This document shows, piece after piece, positions 26,001-38,100 of a stretch of 64,000 nt of DNA (the stretch's first letter is position 1; each line of letters opens with the position of its first letter). Under the pieces are notes generated by a model. It did not search any database, was not told the origin of the DNA, and was given only the letters and a program-made list of their open reading frames with translations. The position numbers and the translations under genes were made by a program. The stretch covers positions 11,835,001 to 11,899,000 of the forward strand of contig NC_056540.1 of NCBI RefSeq assembly GCF_910596095.1. The letters run 5' to 3'. This stretch comes from Thunnus maccoyii. Lineage: Eukaryota; Chordata; Actinopteri; Scombriformes; Scombridae.

Positions 26001-26629
26001 GCCACACAATAAAGTCCTCCGCCAAATGCTGTTCAAAGCCTGGGAATTATGTTAAAATGGATGACAGTTCCATTGCACTCAAGTTTCACAATCTAATTTT
26101 TCCAACAGTTATATAGGGAAAGAAAAAGAAAAGCAAAGAAAATGTGTTTTTGACTGTACTTGACATGTGCTGACCGTGGCATAACCGTCAGTCCATAAAA
26201 GCAGCCATGGACAGAGAGGCTCTGCGGCCAAGTGGGCCACTGCTTGGCAAGGACAATAGGAAGTGATATGACTAATCCATGGATTCCAGGGAGGAAATGA
26301 CACACTATGGAAAGCCTCAGAGGCACTTTGAATCCCACAGAACATCAGGCGATGTGAATCCACCCTGAAGGAAAGGAAATTATTTCACAGTCGGCACATA
26401 TTCTGATACCTGTATCCCTTCTGGCCAGCTTGTCATTCTGACAGCAGTACAGCGAGAAGTACACAAGCTGAATTCTGATGGACTAAGACGAGACAACAAT
26501 CAACATGTTGAGTCTGCACCTTCCTCCTCTGTGTCTGTACTCTGAACCAATACAGTATGAGCCTTGATCATGGATCTAAGGGTGGCAGTGCCGGTTGGTT
26601 GTGTCTGTCAGTCCACCACTTTGGTCCAC

Positions 26630-27320
26630 ACTGAAATATTTGAACAGCTATTGGATGGATTTCCATGAAATTTTATTAATGACTATTAATATAATGACTT
26701 TAATGATTATAGCACCGCCATGAGGTTAACATTTGTGGTTTTAAGTGAAATGTCTCCACAACTATTGGATTGATTGCCATGGAATAAACACATTCATGTT
26801 CCTCTCAGGATGAACCGTAATCACTTCTGGGATTCCTTTACTTTTCATCTGGCGCCATCATCATATCAAAGTTTGTCCAGTACTTTGGTTTATGACTAAA
26901 TACATTTCCATCAGCTTCAGATGTACTTTGTATTTAGTGCTAATTCGAAAATGTTAGCATGGTAACATGCTAAACTAAGATGGTACCTGGTTGGGATTAG
27001 CATGTCAGCATTGTGTTGTGAACATGTTAATATGATGATGTTAGCATTCAGCTAAAGGCGCCGCTTTGACTACGGTCAAAGTTACTACAATTAATCCTGA
27101 GGGGAACATTCATGTGCCAAATATCATAGGAATCCATCCAATAGTCGTCAAGACATTAAACTAAAACTATTAATGTGAACCTCATGGTGTCACTAGATGA
27201 AATGTCAGAAGATCAAGTTATTCAGGAGGATTCATCCTCACCATGAATAGCTGTAACAAATTCAATAACAATTAATACAATAGTTGTCAAGATATTTTAC
27301 TAAAAAGCCAAAATGTCAAC
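26630..27320. repeat. teleost interspersed repeat with inverted copies
   Basis: Phrases of the type 'AACTATTGGATTGATTGCCA ... CATTCATGTTCCTCTCAGGA' near 26757-26820 recur reverse-complemented near 27095-27150 ('GGGGAACATTCATG ... ATCCATCCAATAGTCGTCAA'). Partial copies lie near 26643 and 27275. The middle has 'TTAGCATGGTAACATGCTAAACTAAGATGG'-like sequence. I recall this as a common teleost intergenic repeat but cannot name the family. The edges are approximate. Confidence 0.6.
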
Positions 27321-30240
27321 CTCATGGTGACACTAGAGGTTAAATGATTAAAGTCAGTGAGAGTCATCGCCTGGAAATCATGAATGTCTGCATTAAGGTT
27401 TTTGCCACTTCATCCAAAAGATGCTGAGATATTTGACTGGATAAGTGAAAACTTTGACCTGCTGAGGGGAAAGTTAGGTCATCTTAGAGACTTTCTTTTT
27501 GGGGGACATGGACGTATTTTTTAAATTGTGGCTACTGCCCTAGCCTCTAAATGTGTATATGTGTGATGATGTGTATGCATCACACGAGCCTGAGATTAAT
27601 CTATGTTTCTTCTTGACACAAGCAGTACGTTTAACAAATCTGAACAGATTGAAACATTTTGACTTCCCTCTGGATTGATCAAAGTGTGGAACACCATATG
27701 GGATGTATTACCATTCACGCCCTGTTTCATATTGGCTACCAACCCCACTATATCATAGCAGATTCACAGCACTGACAGACCAGCTATTTCAGGTCAAGCA
27801 CCCCTGCCACAACAACCCAAGCATGTTGTAATTTGAGCCCCTCGCCAGGAATTAATTGTCTGCTTTTTTGCCATAAAACATAAATCAGTTGTCTACATCC
27901 TTTCAGAGTCGGTCCCCTTTTGCACAGTGAGAGGCCTTTGCACTCTTGACAATTATCCATTTTAAACACTGGGGTAGGCTATCAACCGTGAAATCAGCCG
28001 TTCAGGATAATCAGACAACAGATACCAGGGAGGTAAAGGTGAAGTTCAAAACCTTCACACCATTCAGAGCAAGTTAAATAAAATGGATGGGAAATAATGT
28101 GAAAATATAAGGCAGTGAAAACAAATATAATTTCTGCTGATTTCATATATCGCTATCCACCCTTTTATTGATTAGATTTCATGTCAGTGTACTCGCAATG
28201 AAAACAAGATGTCTGATAACATCTGGACACATAATCAATAGTTTCTAATGAATGAGTTCGACATCATAATAATACCGGCTTGGTTGCTTGTTTTCATAAA
28301 TTCCTATTTCCTGAATGTCTGGCACTTTTCTAGGATTAGCTAAGTGTTTGCAAGGTCCAAGTCAAACAGAGATGACGTTGGTAGCTCGAGCACTGCCCTA
28401 AACCACCACCAGATCTATCTGCTGATCTCAGCCTAGATCCTGTCCAGACAATAGCCCACTTCCCCTTGCTGCTCCAATCAAAACACATGCCATTATATGG
28501 CAGCCGAGTGAGAGGCTTGGAGACGAAAAAAAAAAGGAGAAAGGAGAGGGAAGGTGACAGAAAGAAAAACAGAGGAGGAGGCATAACGAAAGAAAATACC
28601 AGGGTAGGCTGTTACTGCTGAAAAGCAAAAGTCACCAAATGAAGAGAGGCATTTGTGTAGTCTATTTCGACCACCCTCTCAGCATTTGTTTAGTCTTTTG
28701 TAATGTTCTCATACCCATGACTTCGCTGACTGCACCGCCTCTACTCTCCAGTGCTCTCAAAGAAAACCCCTTAAGTGTGATGGAGAGCAGTCCCCAGTTG
28801 CTGGTACTGTGCAGACCAGTGCTCTGATGAACTGAGGGAACTGGGGCTGCTGGTTGGGGGCAGTGAATTCAGTCCTCCCCTAGTGCTCTCTGACAGAGTC
28901 TCTTATCCATTTAGGTCGAGTCCTGGCAGTGAATCTGAGGTCTGACAAAGCCCAGCTCTGTCTCTTTGATCCAGCCCACTGAGTTTTAAGCTTTTACAGA
29001 TGTGTGGAGAAAGTGGGCATGGAGCAGGCCCAGGCTGGGATGGCTGACTAACTGGATGCAGGGCGCTAAATCTGCCTTTCAACAAAAGCCTGATGAATCC
29101 TTTGCATCTGCTTCCTGTCTCTCCGCAGAGCAAGCTCACAGCTAACCAACATACACACACAATAAATTCAGACAGTGCCTGCCCGGTGGGTATTTCCAAG
29201 ACTGATATGGCAAAATTTAGATGTGAGGATATCTGAGTCTTACATTTGTTTGTTGTATACAAGGCAGGCAGCCAAGTGTCTTATCAGCTGCGATGTTGTC
29301 TTTCTTGGTTTCTGTCCCGATGCTCTCCAGAAGCAAAGGAGTGTCAGATGAAGAATGTAATTTCTTTTGACTCGACTTTCCCCCAAGATCACTCATGAGC
29401 GATTGTCATGCTTTTGCCATCAAGCAAACCACTGAAAAATCTGGAAGAATGTAACATCTCTGCGATCAGACAAGTCATAGCAACCATTATGCCAAAAATG
29501 ATATCGAAGACATCAAAGCAGACAGGCGAAGTTGACTTTGATGACGGGCAGTACATCTAGATTATGTCATGGAAGAAGAATACAAAAAGATGGATTCAAC
29601 ATGATGCAGAAACAGATGTCAGCAGTATGTGTTGCCATGTGAATGCCCCTTTGTTTCCTTTTCCAGTCAAGAAAATGAGTTAGGGGGACGTCATGGTGTA
29701 ATCCACATCCAGCTCCCCCCCACACCCCCCCTTTGAATCACTTTTCTTTTGGTCTGATCAAGGCCAAATGCAAACTTCGAGAGACACTGCACATCATGAA
29801 CATATTAGAAGCTGAAGGCTCCTAGACTGTACTACTGTACAATCATGCCGATCAGAGATCCATGAACTGAAGTAGCAAATAATTATTTTACTAAAAGCTG
29901 CAGCCATGAGCCAAGACACACACTAACTACAATGGAGAGGTTAGTTATATGTGACAGTGTGCAGGGGTGAGTTGAGGTGATGGATGAATGTATGACATAC
30001 TAATTCGATTTGGACAGGATAGACAGAGGGAGTGTAGATGTTAAAACCAGGATGACAGACTGTGGGTGTGTGTGTGTGTAGAGAGATGGATGAGGATGAG
30101 GATGCGGTAGTTGGCAGAATAAAATAAGGGTGTATTAGATGTGATAGCAGTACTTTTCCTGTGTCATTTCCTGGCCACCTGTTTGCCAGCGAGCATGAAT
30201 AGGAAGGTACTGTGCTTCTCTACATTAGCCTCCCCACAAC

Positions 30241-30304
30241 ACCCTTTCCTCCTCCTCCTCCTTCTCCTCCACCTCCTCCTCCTTCTAGTCCTCCTTCTCC
30301 CCCT
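30241..30304. repeat. (CCT)n-like pyrimidine tract
   Basis: Imperfect CCT/CTC triplet run, all pyrimidine on the + strand apart from a few bases. It creates a leucine-rich spurious frame. Confidence 0.85.
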
Positions 30305-30594
30305 CTCTGCTCAGTGCTGTCTAGCACTGGCTAAGTCAGACTCCATTTGAGAAAAACAGTAACCCATACTAGTCATTCCGCCAAACATTTCCTGAGAAAT
30401 GTTCCTGAGAAAGCAAGGTCTGAACAATGCGTGGGCTGTATTTGCAGACTTTCGGCTGAGTTCAGCGTGTCTCATAACACTAAAATTCCTGAAGACCATA
30501 AATAGTTGAGGAATTAAGGTTAAGGAAGTCATTAGAAGAGGAGTGGTAGTTTATCAGAAGATATGTAACCACAAAAGAATCTCAGCTGGATGCT

Positions 30595-30999
30595 TTAAAG
30601 GGGACATATTATGTGTCTTCTGGTTTTCTGCATGCCCATATATGGCTGTTTGCCTTGGTTGCTAAGGCTGTTGCTAAGGTTTTTCCATGTGTTGTTTGCA
30701 TTGTCCACTTTCATATCTGAGATCAGATTCCGCCTCAAACATGTACAGATATATTTGAGAAGTTGATATTTTGAGTAAAGAATAAGAAAAAGTACTGAAA
30801 TCCTACTACTATACTTTGTTTCATGGTTTGTTGACTTAGCCTCTGGAGGCGGAGGGGCAGCTTCTGAGAGCTGGCCAATCAGAACAGAGTGGGCTCCTTG
30901 GGAGGGGGGACTTAAAGAGACAGGAGCTAAAACGGCCTGTTTCAGACAGAGGCTGAAATGAATATAGACCTGGAAATATGCATAATGTGTCCCCTTTAA
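30595..30999. mobile_element. TTAA-flanked MITE (piggyBac-like termini)
   Basis: The segment starts TTAA|AGGGGACATATTATG and ends CATAATGTGTCCCCT|TTAA. The termini are inverted repeats of about 15 bp with one mismatch, flanked on both sides by TTAA. At about 405 bp with no transposase, this is a non-autonomous DNA element. TTAA duplications suggest the piggyBac superfamily. However, TTAA sits inside a TTTAAA palindrome, so the exact target duplication is ambiguous. Confidence 0.75.
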
Positions 31000-31044
31000 A
31001 GGAAAAGAAAATTCAACTTTTGCTTTGAGGAAATAGTTAAACAT

Positions 31045-31990
31045 GTGAGATTACTGTTCATTGACTACAGTTCAGTGTTTAACACCATAGTTCCCTCCAG
31101 GCTCGTCACAAAGCTCAAGGACCTGGGAATAAACACCTCACTGTGCATGTGGATCCCTGACTTCTTAACAGGCAGACCCCAGGTGGTTACGGTAGGCAGA
31201 TGCACCTCTTCTACCCTCATCCTTAACACCGGAGCACCTCAGGGCTGCATTTTGCCCTACTTTTGCCAACCTACTCCTGAACATCAGCAAGACTAAGGAG
31301 CTGATAGTGGACTTTGGGAAGAAGCAGGGAAGGAACTATGCCCCCTTAATATCAACAGGTCCTGATCCTCAGTGGAGAGGGTGGATAGCTTCAAGTATCT
31401 TGGTGTCCACATCACTGAGGGCCTGACCTGGGCGATGCATACTGACTCAGTGGTGAGAAAGGCAAGGCAAAGACTGTTTCACCTCAGACGCATGAGGAAA
31501 TTCCAGGTATCCCCTCAAATACTGAAGAATTTCTACTCCTGCACCATTGAGAGCGTCCTGACAGGAATATCACTGTATGGAAACAGCACCAAACAGGACC
31601 ACAAGGCCCTGCAAAGAGTGGTTCATTCACCTGAACATACAATGGGCGGTGCTTCACCCTGCATTAAGGATATTTACACCAGGCGCTGCAAGAATAAGAC
31701 TAGGAGAATCATTAAGCATCCCAACCACCTGGATAACAGCCTTTTCTCCCTGCTGCAGTCAGGAAGAAGGTACCTGATACACTAAGCCAGGAAGACCTTC
31801 TATCAGGCCACTAGGATCCTTGATGAGGACACTGCCTAAGACTGCCCCCCCTCCTATATATTTATTACTATTTCTATTCTATTTAAACTCTTTTTAATGC
31901 ACAAATTGAAGGCACTGGTGGGATTACATTTCATTGTGATTGTACCTTACATGATTACATGTGACAAATAAACTTGACTGATTGATTGTA
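31045..31990 (+). mobile_element. L2-type LINE, 5'-truncated and internally deleted
   Basis: The frame at 31048-31260 reads [20 protein letters not shown], then FLTGRPQVV and NTGAPQGC, which are reverse transcriptase blocks of fish L2/Maui-like LINEs. A later frame gives [13 protein letters not shown], then VDSFKYLGVHITEGLTW, CTIESVLTGI and LQRVV. The stretch that should carry the catalytic YxDD box, between APQGC and [10 protein letters not shown], is missing. The 3' end is typical: ACAAATAAACTTGACTGATT followed by GATTG. The copy is inactive. Confidence 0.88.
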
Positions 31991-31997
31991 TTAATTA

Positions 31998-32195
31998 GTG
32001 AGCTTTAGAGTTGCTGGTATTTTGTTACCTTTGGACAGAGCCAAGCTATCTGGTTCCAGTCTTAATGCGAAGTTAAGTGGCTGCTGGCTGTGGCTTCATA
32101 ATGAATGTGATATGATATGAGAGGGGCACTGATCTTGTCATCTAACTCTCGGCAAGAAAGCATAAGAGTATTTCTGAAAATTTCAAACAATTAAC
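31998..32195 (-). mobile_element. teleost SINE-like repeat copy
   Basis: It carries the order 'GAGCTTTAGAG..GCTGGTA', 'TTTTGTTACCTTTGGACAGA', 'GGTTCCAGTCTTAATGC', 'GGCTGCTGGCTGTGGCTTCA', 'CATCTAACTCTCGGCAAGAA' and 'TTTCTGAAAATTTCAAAC'. This matches, as I recall it, a very abundant percomorph repeat whose other strand contains TTAGCTTAGCATAAAGACTGG. The strand is arbitrary. It begins within a few bases of the L2 3' end. Confidence 0.7.
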
Positions 32196-35100
32196 TAAAA
32201 TTTATTCAAATATTTTGGATATTCTTTTGTGCCACAAACTTCAGAGAATCACACACACCAAACAAATAACCACACTAAATGAAGGCGATGTGAACAATCA
32301 AGCCGATATATGACTGAAAACCCACACCAGTGCAACACAATAATGTTATTATTGTCTGTAGAATCAAAGAAAGGATAGGACCGTTTCTCCTGGGATTAAA
32401 TCCAAACCACCATTTTGCTTCCTAAATCTGAGTCAGTAACCATCATGTGTGCCTTCCAATGAAGTCTAATTACTGGCTGCAGCCAGGGTTAACTGACAGT
32501 TTGGGTTCTACTATGTTTCCCCTCATAAACCTTTAGTAATGTAAGGCAACACCACACAACTCATTAAAACAAGCAGTGAAAAAGTATGACAAATACTTTT
32601 TTTTTTTGCAGAAACTGCACAAACACCCATAGGTTGCAGAAGGTCGAAAAACACATTCCACGAAGAAATGAGTTCAACTCAGGTTATTTGACTGATTTCA
32701 GAAAACTGAAATAATATTGTCACAATACAAGGAATTGTAGCTGAATATTATATTGAAAACTTTACTGTGTTTCTTTGTAACTGAGACGGATTAATGCCAA
32801 GATTCAATATTTGGCAGAGCTAATGAAATAAATAGTCTCTGTAGAGAGAAAACATAACCGATATGTAAGATCCTTTAAATGGAGAAGACTCCATCAAAGT
32901 ATTAATCTGCAGAATAAACAATCATAACTTTTAAATTTTAAATGAAAAAATGACCCTAAGTAACATCTGTGGCAATGCAGTCTTATTTGTAACATCTGTA
33001 TTGTCGGGTATTGATATAACAGTGACCATATATTACCATGTAAGTTATGAGAGTATCCCTGGAGACACACCCAAATATAAACAGCCTGAAATGCACGCCT
33101 GCCAATCTAGCCAGCAGCCATCTGGGCCTATCCAGTTACAGTGCTGAATAAGAAAATGAGAAAATAAATAGCTAGCAGTACCAAGTTCCTGTTCAGGCTG
33201 ACTCAAGAAAACCACCTTCTCCTGTTCCAGCCCACAGGTGACCCAGCCAGCGTTAAAGCTTGCTAATAAATTCAGCACCACATTCCCTGAGGTGTCTGGG
33301 ATTTGGGGTTCTGATTGAGGGGATGTTTGACCTTCTGGTGGGATACTGGGTCAGGGCCTGCAGCTCTCTGCCTCCAGAGGGCTGTTTTAAGCACGAAAAA
33401 GTCGCGTCTGGGTTTCAGTTTCGTGACCCACTTAAAGGCTGTGTGCTGGCAAACATGCCAGAAAGGTTTCTCTCGTCTGGCAGCGAACCTGCTTTGCTCT
33501 GCTCCTGGTCTGCCCAACTCACAAGCTTAGCAACTCCACTCTTATTTTTACTCCCCTCTAATTAGGGGCTTGGTGGACCAGGAGGAGAGAGAGAAAGAGG
33601 GTTGGGCAAATGAAGATGTAGCCGCAGAAATAAAGAAAAGGAAAATAATGTGAAGAGCAAGATGTTAATGAAAGCTGTGAGTAAGATAAACAGAAGAAGT
33701 AAGTTGGGTGAGACAAAAAGATGTAGATGGTTTTTATTCTGCGTAGAAAGAGAAGGAATGCTTTGTTTAGCTTTGCATGAGGTCATGTTATGATAACCCT
33801 CAGCATGAAAATATTTATGAGGGAAAAAAGACCCTTAATAATAGATCATCTTGGACGTTTGGCGGCATATGTTCCTTGCTAACAATGTTGTGCAAGCTGC
33901 CCCAGAAACATGAAATCATTGCAGTCCTAAGGCTTACACCCACACATTGTCTTACTCATAATCTCGGTTTTAAAGAGATATCTTAACAACAACAACACAA
34001 AATTATCCTTATGTCCTCTCTCTGTGAAACCATAGCTCCCAGAGGTGGTCCCTCTTTCAACATTCAAGGAACGGAAAGTTTTCTAACGCCAAACAACGTT
34101 ATGTTGATCCAATGTGGAATGTGTTGCTCTTGCTTCAGGGTGAACAAGGTCAAGTACTTAGGGGTCAAGCTCATCCATCCTCCGGCAAATGGAAAGTTGT
34201 CAGGCATGTATTACTACTGCACGGCTTGGAGTGCGCTCCAGTATCTGTAGCCACGGCGGGTGTGCTGCTGTGTGCAGTTAACATTGAGTCATGACTTTCC
34301 ATTTAGCAGCCCTGTGCATGCTAACATTATTGTAGATCTAATTTTGCCCACTGAATAACATTAGCGTTTTCTTTTAACACAGATAATTTAAAGCTGCAGA
34401 CACACAGAGAGAAGACACATGTAGTCAAATGTGTGGCTGCAGAAGTGAACTCCTGTGAAGAGTCCTTGTTGCTAAGTCTCAACCATTATCAGAGGATGTT
34501 ACACAGGAAAGGAGTGACAGATGCTTCAGATTGGTTCCAGACCAAAATATTCCCCTCCTCTGAAGACATATTTACTTTCCTCAGGACTCTCCTTTCCCTC
34601 CTCGTCCTCGATCTGCATTATTCCTCCTTTTTTGTTTTGATCTTCTTCTACCCATCGACTAGGCCGCTGCACTTCTAGTGCACTGCAATATCTCTATACC
34701 GTCTTGCACATTGGATAAAACCTGATGTTTTGTTAAGTCGTTACTGTTAATGGTAGGAGTACAAACAGATTACAGATTATATTATTATCTCAATCAAGTA
34801 ATTTAATAATATATTATACTGATTACTACCACCTCGATTGACTCATTTTAACTCTTTCCCACACATTCACACACACACATACAGTCATTAAAGACTTTCT
34901 CCAGCCAAGCTTTCTCAAAACTAAATTGTGAAATTACACACCAGATGTGAAAACGCAGTGAGGTCTGCCCTCCAACAGTGAAGGTGGTGGGGAGATTCTC
35001 CCCCAACACAGTCAGCGGATTGGCAACAAGATTATCTTTCCCGCGTAGGCAGGAAATCAAATCTGTGAGCCCCATCAACAGGAAATTAAAGAGAACAACA

Positions 35101-38100
35101 TGGTTTAGACAAAAGCCAACAAACCCCGGTCTACCCAGATCCTCCCAGCAACAACTTCCAGCAGTAACAAGACCTGGCAATGCTTGAGGACGTTCTAACA
35201 GTGAAACACTGCTTCAGCCTCTCCACTCTGTAGATAAACAGCAAGCCGAGCCCTCAGACAGCAGACATCCTTCTGTAAATAATAAATGTTTGGGAATTTC
35301 TTCTACTTCAGACACTGGTGAATGTGGACTTCATCCTCTTCTCGGGGCTTATCAGGGCTCATTTCGTTTATATCTCTGCTCCTGTTTCTGAAAATGCTCA
35401 GCTGATACAACAGCGTCTTGGGCTTTATAGAAGCTCAAAAAGTAAGAAGTTTACCTAAACCGATAACGATCTGTGAGATGAGTGAGAACAATGTGTCAGA
35501 GAGTACACATGCTGGTATGTACAAAAAATGTGATTTTACAGATGGCCAGAGTAGCCTCTATGCTACAGTAGTAACACATTCTCCTTTCTAAATACATTCA
35601 ATGCAAAGTAAATATGCTGCAAAAACCGCATTTGAGTGAAAACCTAAAAAAAAAAAAAGCCCAATGCACTTTATGTGATGCTGAAACCTATTTCTCATAC
35701 CAGATATTCTCTCAGTGGTTGATTTCTACCTCACAGACAAGTTCTGTTTTATTGTTTTAGCAGCGATGGCAAAGTATATCTTTGATAAATTCTTTGGGCA
35801 TGACTGAAATTTATAACTTAGCCCTGTGTTGTCTGCAGACAGTCCCTGCGGGATGATGAGTCACTCTGTTTCTACAGCTGAGCTTCAATGTCTATAACCC
35901 TCTTTTACGATGTAGTGGGTACAGATTTAGAGTAAGTAGTGTGCATCTTACAATGCAGATTGCATAGAAGTGGATGAAGATGATACTGAATCAAAATACA
36001 TAACTCTACATCTGCTACATGCTTATGGTGCAAAATGCATCATTATGAAGAGAAAATTAAGTTTGACAACACAATATTTGTATTTTTTGTCTTGGATGAT
36101 TATGGTCCTTTTTATGTACATTCCAAACAATATTATATATATTTTGTTTGTTGTAGTGTAGACATATATGCCAATATCCTAACCTTTCAGGCTTGTGACT
36201 GCTTAAAATGAAGTACTTGTGACCCCTCATCACAGATTATATGGTTTTAGTTTGGTCATGGGATGTTTTAGAGGCCTGAAGAGCTCAAATTATCAAGTAT
36301 TCCACAATAAACAAGCAAAAATCAGATGAAAGTAGGAAAAACAATTTAATTTTCTGTAAAAGGATTTTAACTTTATTGCTTCAATTCAAAATATCTTGAC
36401 CCACATGTTGGGAACCACTATTTTAGATGATGTGATGTAAACACATCTCATATACATATCTCACATGTACAAAGCAAAGTAGAAGGATATATAAAGCCAT
36501 TGTGCAAATAAAATCCATACTATACAGTATATGTATGCACTGTGTATACACAGTTTTCTCTTCTCTGCTGTTGTCATATCTGCTGCAGTTCACTCCTCCA
36601 AGCAGCAGCTTTTTTAAGGGACTCTTCACCCTGTGAAATGTGTGACTGATAAGAGTCTACAGCCAATCCACATCTACAGTTTGACATTTCATATTCCTGC
36701 ACTGTAAATTCAATGACACTCTCATTGATTCCCTAGACTGATTTAACTGAGTCTCTGCTGGGTGAAATACAACACTGCTCAGTGATGGGAACTTGTGTGT
36801 ATGTGATGTATGTAGATAATATTTGTGGTGTTGTGGTAGCGGGTCATGTTGGGCTGGGCTTCTGTGGATTTGGCTTGCATGCTCTTGGATGGCTGCAAAG
36901 CAGAAACCGGCCGCCTCTGTCTTCAGCATCTCTCTACACATTCTCATCTGACAGCACACTTTCAGCAAGACCTAATGGTGCTTAGCTGCCCAAGAAGCCT
37001 CCAGCTATCGTCCACACTGAGACAACAATTGTGACTCTATTACAAGTGTTGCCCTAATTGAAATCCTCTATTTATTGAACTTGCATTATTGCTAGCATGT
37101 GGCTGAATTTCTTTGAGGCATGTAATTCATTTTGGCAATTAATGAACCTTGTTTGAGCTGATATTTGAATACTACAGAGGTTTATCCTGTGCTGGGTATC
37201 ATTGAATTAAGATCTTAGTGTGGCAGGTGGAGAGATGCATGATTCTTTTCTATAAATGTCAGGAGAATTCAAGCTTCGCTCTGTTTACCCTTATAGGCAA
37301 ATAAATTAGTGTCATTTGTGTCCCAGAGCTAAATGTCTTGTGACTAGAATTATATGTCTGTGCAAAGACAACCAAAGCCTTTTGGAAAGTTCAGGCCAAG
37401 GTGGAACTGGATATTGGCAAAGTAACAGCGCAAGTTGATCCTCTAGGTAGCAACACAACATTTACACAGCACACAGTGTACGTGCTAGTGAAAATGACTT
37501 CTTATTAAAGGAATATAGCTGATATGATGCTTTTGGCATCATCAATATGAGCTTTTGGCAAAAAAAGGGAATTAGATGAGAAGATTCACACCAGTCCATC
37601 CATTATTAGAGGTATCAATCTTCTCATCTAACTCTCGGCAAGAAAGCGAATAAGCGGATTCCCCAAAATGTAGCCCCAGCTGAAAAGTCAAAACGCTATT
37701 TTTGTACTTGCCATTCAGCAGCATATTATATCTTCTAAGGTATTTTTGTGACCTCACAGGTATAATTTCATCCTGAAATGATGACATAGACCAAAACCAA
37801 TGTTTAGATCCAACAAACTGCATTGCTGCTTTTTCTTTTGCTTGGAACAATCCAGTATGTCATGTCATCTCTAGAAAAGTTAGATTTAAACATTGGTTTC
37901 ACACCTGGTGAACATTTATTCCTTCTGGGCAAACAGCAGACTTGTGTGGGATCCCCAAAATACCTTTGAAGGCACAAATCCACTGCTGAGAAAGTGGGTA
38001 AAAAAAATAAGTATGATTTTTCCCCTGAGGTTTGGTAGGGAACACTGTGACTAAATCAGAGTAAGGTACGTAGTACTTAGGTCACCATTGGGGCTACCCA

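Larger units (their letters stand above)
10198..30594. other. gene-poor stretch upstream of synpo
   Basis: No exon with matching splice signals and a recognisable protein was found on either strand. The open frames present (up to about 190 codons) show no family motifs and overlap on opposite strands. The stretch must include any upstream untranslated exons of synpo. Pyrimidine-rich runs lie at 13796-13830, 15073-15108 and 16290-16520. Microsatellites and an interspersed repeat within it are listed separately. Confidence 0.5.

Noticed and set aside
30595..31044. 149-codon minus-strand ORF
   Set aside because: It lies entirely over the MITE and shows no transposase similarity.
33045..33565. 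overlapping ORFs on both strands, about 80-100 codons
   Set aside because: Slightly higher GC than the surroundings, but no splice-supported exon or motif.
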